In this document: positions 1 to 10,200 of the stretch, one piece after another
Layout of the letters: every line of letters starts with the position of its first letter
Position numbering within the stretch: position 1 is the first letter of the stretch
Source: Fragilariopsis cylindrus CCMP1102
Taxonomy: Eukaryota; Bacillariophyta; Bacillariophyceae; Bacillariales; Bacillariaceae
Reading direction: 5' to 3'
Assembly (NCBI GenBank): GCA_900095095.1
Contig: FMBT01000404.1
Location: 62,001 to 126,000 of the forward strand
DNA: 64,000 nucleotides
Notes under the pieces: model-generated
The model's database searches: none
The model's input: the letters and a program-made list of their open reading frames with translations, nothing else
Told to the model about the DNA's origin: nothing
Program-made: the position numbers and the translations under genes

Positions 1-858
1 ACTCAATAATCTCCGTTCGAGATCCATCCGTTGTTCGTGTATAGTAGTAAATTCAATGGATGACGATGACGTAGAAGAAAATAATTCAATAAGTTGTTTT
101 TTAGTATTATTTGTTTTTTGTATTGTATCCTCATACAATAGTAAGGATTGTTTAGTTTGTAATCGGACTAATTCATTCTTTGTATGAATATCATGGAATT
201 CATTTTTTAATTGTTCATTTTCTTTGATGAAGGAATTCAAATTTTTCTGTAATGGTTGTAATACACCATCTAATATCTTATTTTGAGTATTCAGACTACG
301 ATATTCCGCTTGAAGACTTTCAATACCAAAAAATGAATATTTTTGTGGTACTTTCCTCCGACGATTTTTGTTTTGATCCATGATGTGGTAGTTTCTATTG
401 TTGTCGTCGTCGTCTTCACGTCGTTCAATATTAATGTCAGAAATCTGTTTCTTCAACGCATTAATGTTTCGACGTAAAACGAGACATTCTTTTCTTCGAT
501 TTTTACTTTTATCATCATCATCCTCTTTCTTGTGTTGTGGAAGTATTTGTTGACGACGACGACAACAACAACGACGAATGATTAGATACATTCGAATATT
601 TTTTTGGATTATTATTGCACAATCATGAAGTCTTCGTGTATTTTTCTCTTTTTGACGTATCTTCTTTAATACCTTTGCCTGAGATTTGATATGTCGTATG
701 TACAATTCATCTCGTTTGTTTCTTGACACAAAAATTCGTATAGCACACTGGATTTTTATTACTGCAGCAATAGTTGTAGCAGTAGCAGTAGAAGTAGCAG
801 CAGAAGTAGCAGAGTCCTGCTGCTTCACGAGAGCAGTTGGAGTCGTCGCTGTCGTCAT
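1..858 (-). CDS. IQ-motif / coiled-coil protein, 5' part only
   Basis: An open frame runs from an ATG at 858 to the left edge of the window (286 codons, no stop), so this is the N-terminal part of a larger protein. Residues about 30-50 (AVIKIQCAIRIFVSRNKR) and about 78-95 (CAIIIQKNIRMYLIIRR) each fit the IQ calmodulin-binding pattern IQxxxRxxxxR/I. A basic, Cys/Arg-rich stretch and then a Leu/Lys/Glu-rich region with coiled-coil character follow (ESLQAEYRSLNTQNKILDGV and on). No motor domain lies before the IQ motifs, so this is not a standard myosin; a calmodulin-binding cytoskeletal or centrosomal scaffold is possible. Gene identity is unknown. Confidence 0.72.
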   Translation of the reverse strand, partial: MTTATTPTALVKQQDSATSAATSTATATTIAAVIKIQCAIRIFVSRNKRDELYIRHIKSQAKVLKKIRQKEKNTRRLHDCAIIIQKNIRMYLIIRRCCCRRRQQILPQHKKEDDDDKSKNRRKECLVLRRNINALKKQISDINIERREDDDDNNRNYHIMDQNKNRRRKVPQKYSFFGIESLQAEYRSLNTQNKILDGVLQPLQKNLNSFIKENEQLKNEFHDIHTKNELVRLQTKQSLLLYEDTIQKTNNTKKQLIELFSSTSSSSIEFTTIHEQRMDLERRLLS

Positions 859-1633
859 AACGTAATTCGTCTTGAACCCTTATAATCATTTGTTATTTAT
901 TTATTTATTTATTTATTTATTTGTTATCCTGTATTCTACATTTCATCCTGCCTCGACCCATCGCGGATAGGAGTTTTCCGAAATAAGAAAAAAACAATTA
1001 GTTCATCATACACTACGACTAAACACTGCCTAAATACGGTATATGCTGTATATTAAGATTAGAAAGGTTCATTTTTCTTGATGTGTTGTTGTTGGGAGTC
1101 ACAAGAATGGAGGAATGAAAAAGAAGTGACTACGAAGTAGTATCCGAAGGCTACGTAGTAGCAAGAATAATGACCTGAAAGTGATTAAATCTAAGCAAGA
1201 GATACTTATGAACATATAATTTGATCGCGTTCGCTCAACTAAAGCGAATTAGGCGTTTTTTTTTAACGTCAGTATTTGGATTAATTGCACAATTAACTCG
1301 TGATGAAAAATATACACATCATGTTAATAAGAAAAGAATGTAAACAGGCAATATAATATTTAATCGATCACGAGACAAAAATGTGCTGTTGATCAAAGTT
1401 TTTGGAAAAAAGCGAATAAACGCACTTTATTCTGCTAGTGGCTGCCTAAATACGACTAGGTACTAAGTGTAGTAGGGTACAGTAGGGCTGGGGGGGGGGG
1501 GGGGCTCTGGTAAGGCGTTAACACTATATATTCTAAAAGAGGAAACTGTACAGGAGGAATTATTTTTTAACGTGGTTTAATTAAGTTGTCTATTCTCCTA
1601 AATTCTGATAATGATGATTCAATTACGATTGAT
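859..1633. other. Intergenic, with a G15 homopolymer
   Basis: No coding signal was seen. The stretch holds the (TTTA)n repeat and a pure run of 15 G at 1490-1504, about 130 bases beyond the stop of the minus-strand UTP23 gene. On the UTP23 sense strand this is a C15 tract in the 3' flank. Confidence 0.7.
893..922. repeat. (TTTA)n microsatellite
   Basis: About seven tandem TTTA units lie just upstream of the start codon of the IQ-motif gene. Confidence 0.9.
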
Positions 1634-2977
1634 TCAATTTTCAATGTTGTTGTTGTTGCTGCTGCTGCTTTGTTTTGCACGGTCTCTTCTTTTTTTACTA
1701 CTACTAATTTTACCACTACTACTACTACTACCACCATTATTACCACCATCTGATGATGGTCGTTTCCTTTTACAACTTAATGGATTCGGTTCTTTTGGTC
1801 CATGTATTTTACGTGGTTGTTTTTGTTTCGTACTACCAGCAGTAGCGGAATCATTGTTACTATTGTCGTTACCGCCACCACCACCTCTTGCACTGCTACT
1901 ACCACCACCACCACCTCTTTTTTTAGTGGTCACAATGGGCGTTGTCATTTTTTGAATTGATTTCTTAGCAGCATCCACTAATGCCTGTTCTGTTTCTTCT
2001 AATATATGACGTCCAAACCATTTTGCTTTTTCTTTACCAATATCATTTCTTTTGGTGGACTTCGATGGATTTTCTAATATTAATACTGTTGCCTTATTTG
2101 CTAATCTCATGATCGGTACCGTACCCTTATAACGCAATTCATATAATAAATCATCATCTTGACTAGCAACTATATATGTTCTTTCTGTACCTTTACTACT
2201 ACGAACATCATCTAATGCGATATGACGTCGTACTGCATCTGTGGCTGTAATAGTAATTGTCGTTTCTACTTCTTCTCCTTCTTCTTCATTATTTTGTTGT
2301 TGTTGTTGTTGTTCCGATTGTTGCGTTTCGTCGTCGTCGTTGTCGAATTTTGGTAATATCTCACAACGATTAAAATTAGTACTATTACCATTATTATTAT
2401 ATTGTTGTGCACGTTTTTGTTTATTAGAAATAGTATTTTTCTGAATCCAAGTTAATGCATTCTTAAAGAGTGATGCTTTCAATAAGTATTCTTCCCTTTT
2501 CTTTTTCTTTTTTGTTGCTGTCGATTTTTCTGTTAAACTTTGTATAATCATTTCTAATTCATTCACAGCTTCTTGTGGTATAAAATATCGTACATTATAA
2601 CGATTATGTTGTTGCTGCGTATGCGTATGCGTATTATTACTACCACTATTATCACTGTAGTTGCGACTGTGGTTGTAATCCATCGTCGTCCGATCATCGG
2701 AGGACGACATCGACGATGAGGAAGGACCACCAACTTGTAATACTCTTTCAATTCTTGATGCGATGTCATCCTCTTGACTTCGACTATTATGACTAGTCGA
2801 TGGATTACTGAAGCTTGAACTTGAGCTTGCGCCTGTTGTGTTTGTAGTAATTCGTACCATCGCAGTCAAAAATGTTGCATCCAATAACACTGAATAATAG
2901 GGTTTACTTTTTAAATTAACAGTACGTTCGAAATAACGTAATGTTTTACGTGCCGCTTTTGCTCGTCCATGTCTCAT
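1634..2977 (-). CDS. UTP23: UTP23-like rRNA-processing PIN protein
   Basis: A 447-residue single-exon frame starting at an ATG. The N-terminus MRHGRAKAARKTLRYFE followed by YYSVLLDATFLTAMVR is the UTP23/FCF1 signature (basic start, then the first PIN-domain strand with its Asp). The distal PIN block is YIVASQDDDLLYELR, then GTVPIMRLANKATVLILENPS, matching the end of the UTP23 PIN fold. UTP23 acts in the nucleolar small-subunit processome, around release of snR30/U17 from pre-rRNA (family knowledge). Low-complexity inserts (Gln, Asn, Glu, Gly/Ser) and a Lys/Arg-rich tail bring it to nearly twice the usual length of about 250. Only two cysteines are present, so the family's CCHC zinc site cannot form in the usual way. 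FCF1 is less likely given the long C-terminal basic tail. Confidence 0.85.
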   Translation of the reverse strand: MRHGRAKAARKTLRYFERTVNLKSKPYYSVLLDATFLTAMVRITTNTTGASSSSSFSNPSTSHNSRSQEDDIASRIERVLQVGGPSSSSMSSSDDRTTMDYNHSRNYSDNSGSNNTHTHTQQQHNRYNVRYFIPQEAVNELEMIIQSLTEKSTATKKKKKREEYLLKASLFKNALTWIQKNTISNKQKRAQQYNNNGNSTNFNRCEILPKFDNDDDETQQSEQQQQQQNNEEEGEEVETTITITATDAVRRHIALDDVRSSKGTERTYIVASQDDDLLYELRYKGTVPIMRLANKATVLILENPSKSTKRNDIGKEKAKWFGRHILEETEQALVDAAKKSIQKMTTPIVTTKKRGGGGGSSSARGGGGGNDNSNNDSATAGSTKQKQPRKIHGPKEPNPLSCKRKRPSSDGGNNGGSSSSSGKISSSKKRRDRAKQSSSSNNNNIEN

Positions 2978-4879
2978 ATCTTGATACTAACTTACTGATT
3001 CAATTTAATTTGAACTTAACCTAATTTTTCTAATTTTGGGGTATCTGATTGTTTGATTAGACTTGATTAGATACAATATATAATTGAAGAATAATGTGAT
3101 GTATTACAAGTACTGTAGTAAGAACCTTTTAGTCGGATGGATGTTCAATTGTATCGCCGGTATTATTACAATTGCTCGAGGAGGGAAATTAAAAAATTTA
3201 AATGGATGGTTGGCGCGATTCATATTAGTACGTCTGTCCAGAGACAGTGACGTGAAGTGTAAGTAAATAAAAGCAAGAAAAAAAAGCGACAGACCTACTA
3301 TAGTAGAAAGTTACAAATAGATAGATAGTTAGTTGTGCCCTTCACTCCTCTTTTACAAGGAAGAACAACACAGCAACTGCTGCTGAACAGAACACAATTT
3401 GACAGAGGCTACTGTACATAGATCAGGTAAGCGTTCACTTTTTCTGTTTCAATTGTTTCAAGTCTGGTCCCGGCTGGTTCAATTATGGATGGTTGGCATG
3501 CATGGCAGCGAAGGAGTCCTTCTCTTGCCTCATGTTCCAAACGACCCTCTGCTGGACATGATCCGCTTTCTTTCTGATCTGAGATCTGTGCTTTCCTTGC
3601 AGCAGTTTCTCATACAGTACATATGATAAAATCCTTCCAAGTAACGGAAAAAGTGCGCGGTGAGTATGTACCAGTTTTACATAGACAGCATTTAGGTATG
3701 ATGAAAAAGCTTTTTTAATTAAGGCATACGACAAACATCCAATTGCAACAACACACTGAGTACTGAAGGTTTTTAGCACTTATCCAAAAATAAACTGGGT
3801 GAAAAGCCACCAAGATGACAAGGTCTACACTACAATTAATTACTGAGATGCCATTAGATGCATATATGTTTTGAATTCAGAGGCTGGCAGAAAATTAGCA
3901 GTCACAGGACTGAAACTATTGCAGGAGAAACTAATTGTAGTAGCTTACCAATGAATCCATCCAATTCCACATAGGAGGAAGAACAATAACAGGAGAATTT
4001 ATAAAATTGATTTGAGAAATGATAGTTACAATTCTACTGTGAAAAATTTGAATGGAGCAGTAGCATATTTGACTCTATCAATTTGGACAGTTTTTGACAA
4101 GATTTGCATACATATAAGGTGTATTGTAGCACACAGTATTGCTTGAAAGCATAGTTAATAGCCCAAAAAAAGCATGCACACTGGGATTGAACACTTTGCA
4201 ACTGTATCATCAAAGAAAATTCAATTGATAAAATACTAGAATCACTAGCAGCCGGGACTAAGACCGTTAGTCCGTTACTTGCCAGCACATTAAACACTAA
4301 AGCCCAGTATCACAGTTGCAACCAGGCAAGTCATACCCAATCACATATTATTCACTTGGTGAGACAAATCGTCCATCTAATGGATAAGACAGGTGTAATA
4401 GGAATAACTACCCGGTTGAGTGGAAGCTAAGATAGACTCATAATAAATTTAGACATTAGTGTAATATCAAAGTACATTACACAATAGCTTAACATCAATG
4501 ACCGCTCATTCAATAAGAATCAGTCCATTCACGACAACACATACACCAAAAGCTGTCATTTTCTTTAGAAAATCAGAAGTCTTATTCCATTTCTATCACA
4601 TAGACTGTCTTAATTGTCAAAGAAGTTGACAATAAAGATGACATGGTGTTTTTAAGATCATTATTGTTGATTTGGAAGCAATTTATTGATCTCTTATTCG
4701 TATTCTTCCTGCATAGTAAAAGTAAGGCAGTGATGTGCTTATCTGAATGTAACGTTTTTTTGCCCTCATCGTGCTCTTTGCTATTCAATTTTAATTATTT
4801 GCTATACTGGGGTACTGATGATGATTGAGGTTATAGTTTTTGTTCTGAGATCTTTTGAGTCAAGATCTTGCTAAATTTA

Positions 4880-5060
4880 CTAAACCACTTAATTTAGCCG
4901 AAGTTGTTATGTGACTAAGTATCGTGAATTATTTTTTCGTGATACTGGTTTTGTTGAACATGTAGTGGGTCTAGATCTATCTAAGGGTATGTATATCATA
5001 AAAATAGGTTGATTGCTGTCAATTAACTGTGGCTAACTTGGAATTGAACTGATGTGGCCT
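4880..5060 (+). repeat. Diverged direct repeat, copy A
   Basis: Shares an ordered series of blocks with 5287-5465: AATTTAGCC, GACTAAGTA/AACTAAGTA, TTTTGTTGAACATG, CTATCTAAGGGTATG, AATAGGTT and GGCTAACTT. I judge identity at roughly three quarters by eye. Both frames are broken by stops, so any coding origin is lost. Confidence 0.7.
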
Positions 5061-5286
5061 ATTACAGGTGGACTGTGTATTCCTGAATGTATTTATTCTG
5101 GAATTCACTAGGTGCTAATGATACTAAAGATCCTTCCTCTAGGAGAGAGGATGGTTGTGGATGAAGAATCACTTTCTGCTTCTGCACAGCAAAATTGAAT
5201 GGTTCAAAAAGAATGATTCTATTTAGCTTCTAGTGCGTGTGCATTGGAAAAAACGATTTCCTTCACAGCTTTAACACTTCTTGACT

Positions 5287-5465
5287 AAACTCAGTAGGGC
5301 ACCAAATTTAGCCAAAGTTGCTATTCAACTAAGTACCGTGAATCTATCTTTCTTGATACCAGTTTTGTTGAACATGCAGTAAGTCTATCTAAGGGTATGA
5401 AGACCATAAGAATAGGTTAATTGTTGTAAGTCATGGCTAACTTTGGACTGAATTGAAGTCTACGG
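5287..5465 (+). repeat. Diverged direct repeat, copy B
   Basis: Partner of the repeat at 4880-5060, same orientation, about 400 bases apart. A weaker similarity at about 5985-6025 may be a third relic. Confidence 0.7.
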
Positions 5466-6786
5466 TAATTAGTTACTACTGATAGTTAGCTTTTCTATAG
5501 TTGTGTATCATTTATTTGTATAGTTATTGATGTAACATTAAGGAAAACAATGTATTATTGGGGTAGGTGTCAGTGAATAGTATAAGCACTTATAGGTGCT
5601 TGTCAAAATCTGCGATCCATTGACAATGCTTGTTGTTTGTGTATGGTCGTTGAAAGACTGTTTACAAATGTTATTGCTGTTTTGCGGTGCAATGAATACG
5701 GCACTGGTGAATTTCAGAGAAAATGTCATCCTTTTTGAGTGGGAAAACAAGCTTGCTGACTTATTTTTAAGAATGGTGCTATTGATTGGTGCAACAATGC
5801 TATCAGCTCTCCAGAACACAGGATGGTTATTGATTGCGTCCATTGTAATTTCCTGTGTTAGTAGTTTACCATTGTTCTCATCTTGTCCTTCAATAAACGC
5901 CATTTTTCTGTTAAATCTGGTTTGAGATGGCTACTCAAATTGGATTATGGGGTATAAACTAATTAAATTTTTCAAAAAGTTCTTTTTGGTTCTGAAACCT
6001 TTGTTCCTGACTCGTTTTATTGAGGTGGTGAGAACTATTGGCATGCCATTGGTATGCCATTGGCATATGATGAGTTGTTCCATCTTGAGAACCCATTGTC
6101 AGTCATTTCCTAATTATTGTTCTCAGTTAGGTAGAGTTGGTTGTTTTTTAGTGTACTAGGGTGAATTATTGTTTGTTGGTACGTGTTTGTACATGGGATG
6201 GATAACAAGGTTAGAAAATGTAATTTCAGAATTTGTCTGTTTGTATGCAGTAGGTGTTGGGCTTAGGTGTGCATGTATCTGAAAATTTCAGATTCCGTTC
6301 TAGGTGCACGTTGTGCTTACTAACATCAATTTTGTTGAGATATTGGTCCTGGACTAGATTAGGAGTTGGGTAAGATACTATGTCATTACTTATGGGCTTT
6401 TCTACACTACTTAGTGAGTGATTATGGTAATTGTTAACCATAGAGTATTTAGGAAATACATTTTTGTGGTGTTCTAGGTTGGTACTTTTCAATGGTTGAC
6501 AGGCGCTTCAACTGTGTCTATCTACAACCTGAAGTTTGAACGCATTTTGCATTTACAATTATCCACAGGAACAATTCAACTAACTGTCTACGCTACTACG
6601 GTAAATCATTATTCATCTCATATAAGAAAAGCAGACTATTTATTATACACAGTACTGTAGTATATAATATATAACACTACTACTATTACATTTGTTTTTG
6701 ACTGGGCTATTTATTTATGATCTATTGTGTAGATCAATACATTTTCTGAGTTTTTAAGTAATATCAAATAAGGTAAGATAAAGTGT

Positions 6787-6860
6787 AACAACATACATTT
6801 AAAGATAATTCATCATCTAATTTAACAACATACATTTAAAGATAATTCATCATCTAATTT
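6787..6860 (+). repeat. Perfect 37-bp tandem duplication
   Basis: The unit beginning AACAACATACATTTAAAG and ending CATCTAATTT occurs twice with no gap (6787-6823 and 6824-6860). The lack of differences implies a recent slippage or repair event. Confidence 0.93.
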
Positions 6861-7057
6861 ATTGTATTGTTTACTAATATGCATATAGTATTAAATGTAT
6901 AAATATATATCATTATTATGTTTATCTTCTCATCCAAACGACATAAATTTTACATTACTTTTCATTCAAATATGTTTCTCACAAGTTTAACAGTCCTAGG
7001 TCTCTTCAAATATCTCATCAAAATGGTAATTTCCATTTCCTGGCCGTAAGACTTGCT

Positions 7058-7237
7058 GTGGGCGAGACAGTTGACATTGAGCTCGATGCACTACTTGGAT
7101 CAGAACTAGGAACAGCACTGGGTACAGAACTAGGTGCGCTACTAGGATCCGAAGTAGGGTTAGTAATTAGTAATTGGAACTAAGCTTAGTCCATGACCAG
7201 GAGATACGCTTGGTGATTCCGTGGGAGAGCTTGTGGG
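7058..7237 (-). pseudogene. Decayed 3' tail of the ice-binding mucin gene
   Basis: Directly beyond the TAA of the giant gene, the same frame continues as PTSSPTESPSVSPGHGLSLVP and then hits more stops. The DNA matches the coding stretch at about 8011-8145 almost base for base (the blocks encoding NPTSDPSSAPSS and PSAVPSSDPSSA). Relative to that copy, a short TAATTAG-type insertion near 7173 shifts the frame. An ancestral version of the protein probably carried further PSSxPS repeats after the ice-binding domain. The tail was lost by a nonsense change plus an indel, or the annotated stop is recent or allelic. Confidence 0.75.
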
Positions 7238-10200
7238 TTAATCAATTGGACCATCGGTTGGTTCGCCACTAGGAATGGAACTTGGTTCTAATGAAGGGAT
7301 AGAACTCGGCAAATATGGCTGAGTGATGGTCGCCGCGTCGAGGGTTACCGCCGTTTGCGCCAACATACGGCCGTTCAAAGACGAACCGGTCTTGAGATTA
7401 ACACCTGTCTTGGACAAGATGATGCCCTCCAAATGCGCACGTGCTTCAACATCAACCTCTAAGGCGGCTGACCAGAAGATGTTCTTTGCCAGTGCACCGC
7501 CAGTGAGAGTCACATTGATTTCCGTGGCTTGCACAATGTTCTTCGATGTCCTGATGATGAATATATCCGTTGCGCTGCCAAAGAATGTGAGATGAGTGGA
7601 AATGTCAATCTTTACGGTAAAAGTATAAACACCAGCTGTCAACGTTTGATTACCGATTTTGCCTCCTTTGAAATTGGTAGAAGTGGTGGGATAGTTGGTC
7701 TCGGACTGGGAGTCAGTGTACGCGGTTTCCATGTCACTGACGGCGGTGGTCAATTCAGCGGGAGTAGGAGCGTTGTAATTTGCCGCTTTGACGATTCCTA
7801 TGACCTGAGTACTAGTCGAAAACTTACTAGTTGAACTTTCCCTGACCAAGACAAAACCAGTAATGGCTGTCGAAGTGATGGGCGAGACGGCGATGTCGCC
7901 AGTAATCGAGGTGGGTCCAGTGGAGGTGATACCAGACTTTGAAAGGATGACGAAGTTACCGGCAGTTCCAAGATCGACACCCACTAAATTGTGACTCGGT
8001 TCAACTGAAGAGCTCGGCGCACTACTTGGATCAGAACTAGGAACAGCACTGGGTATAGAACTAGGTGCGCTACTAGGATCCGAAGTAGGGTTAATACTTG
8101 GAACTAAGCTTGGTCCATGACTAGGAGAAACGCTTGGTGATTCCGATGGAAAACCCGTTGGAAAACCAGAGGGAAATCCTGTGGGACCATCTGTAGGAAA
8201 ACTTGTGGGTATATTAGTTGGCAAAATAGAGGGACTACTGCTTGGTAAAGTAGACGGATTGCTTGAAGGTGAGCCGCTAGGACTCGCAGAAGGCCCACCG
8301 GAAGGTGTGCCACTTGGATGAGCACTAGGAAAAGAGCTAGGAGCACCACTTGGTGTAAGACTTGGAATGAAACTCGGCAAAGAACTTGGTGAAAGACTGG
8401 GTTGTATGCTTGGACTTGAACTCGGTTCTGAACTAGGGATGGAACTTGGTGCACCAGTCGGATCAGCACTTGGTTCAGAGCTAGGAACAGAGCTTGGTGA
8501 TTCACTGGGCAGCGAACTTGGAACAGTACTCGGAATGGAACTTGGTTCCAAACTTGGCAATAAACTTGGTAGGGAGCTAGGTGCGCCACTTGGATCAGCA
8601 CTAGGACCAGAGCTAGGATCAGCACTTGGTAGAAGACTAGGGTCAGCACTTGGAATGAAACTGGGTAATGTACTCGGTTCTGAACTAGGGATGAAACTTG
8701 GTGATTGACTGGGCATTGAACTTGGAACAGCACTCGGAATGGAACTTGGTTCCAAACTCGGCAATAAACTTGGTAGGGAGCTAGGTGCGCCACTTGGATC
8801 ACCACTAGGTGCACCAGTTGGATCACCACTTGGTGAAACACTTGGAATGAAACTCGGCAAAGAACTTGGTGAAACACTGGGTTGTATGCTTGGACTTGAA
8901 CTTGGTTCTGAACTAGGAATGGAACTTGGTGCACCAGTCGGATCAGCACTAGGGAAAGAGCTAGGTTCAGAACTGGGTAAAACACTTGGCTCAAGGCTTG
9001 GAATTGAACTTGGTTCCAAACTAGGCAACAAACTCGGGAGTGAGCTAGGTGCACCAGTCGGGTCAGCACTAGGACCAGAGCTAGGACTAGCTCTTGGTGA
9101 AAGACTAGGCTCAGCACTTGGAATGAAACTGGGTAATGAACTCGGTTCTGAACTAGGGATGAAACTAGGTGCACCAGTTGGATCAGCACTTGGTTCAGAG
9201 CTAGGAACAGAACTTGGTGATTGACTGGGCATTGAACTTGGAAAAGTACTCGGAATGGAACTTGGTTCCAAACTTGGCAAAAGACTAGGTTCAAGACTTG
9301 GAATGGAACTTGGTTCTGCACTAGGGATAGAACTCGGTGCACCAGTCGGTCGAGCACTAGGATCAGAGCTAGGAGCACCACTTGGAAATAGACTGGGTTG
9401 TATGCTTGGACTTGAACTTGGTTCTGAACTAGGGATGGAACTTGGTGAACCAGTCGGATCAGAACTAGGGAAAGAGCTTGGATCAGAACTAGGTGAAAGA
9501 CTCGGTTCAAGGCTTGGAAAGGAACTGGGCAAAGAACTCGGTTTTGAACTAGGGATGACACTCGGCACGCCAGTTGGATTAGCACTAGGATCAGAGCTAG
9601 GGCCGAAGCTTGATAAAACACTTGGCTCAAGGCTTGGAATTGAACTCGGTGCAAAACTCGGCAAAAAACTTGGGACAGAACTTGGTGCACCACTCGGATC
9701 AGCACTTGGTTCAGAGCTAGGATTAACACTAGGTAGATGACTGGGTAAAAGACTCGGCAAAAGACTCGGAATTGAAATCGGTGCCAAACTCGGCAAAAGA
9801 CTAGGTTCAAGACTTGGAATGGAACTTGGTTCTGCACTAGGGATAGAACTCGGTGCACCAGTCGGTCCAGCACTAGGATCAGAGCTAGGAGCACCACTCG
9901 GCAAAAGACTAGGTTCAAGACTTGGAATAGAACTTGGTTCTGCACTAGGGATAGAACTCGGTGCACCAGTCGGTCCAGCACTAGGATCAGAGCTAGGAGC
10001 ACCACTCGGCAAAAGACTAGGTTCGAGACTTGGAGTGGAACTTGGTTCTGAACTAGGGAGAGAACTTGGTGCACCAGTCGGATCAGCACTAGGATTAGAG
10101 CTAGGAGCACCACTTGGAAAAAGACTAGGTTCGAGACTTGGAGTGGAACTTGGTTCTGAACTAGGGATAGAACTGGGTGCACCAGTCGGTCCAGCACTAG

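Larger units (their letters stand above)
2978..7057. other. 4 kb gene-poor intergenic region
   Basis: No convincing gene on either strand; the longest frames (for example 5538-5903 minus and 5596-5925 plus) overlap each other and lack recognisable motifs. The stretch holds two diverged direct repeats (4880-5060 and 5287-5465), a perfect 37-base tandem duplication (6787-6860) and AT-rich DNA next to the ice-binding gene. It looks like decayed mobile-element DNA, but no reverse transcriptase, integrase or terminal repeat could be recognised. Confidence 0.55.

Noticed and set aside
5538-5925. Overlapping 109-121 codon frames on both strands
   Set aside because: Antisense overlap, no motif, and located in a decayed gene-poor region.
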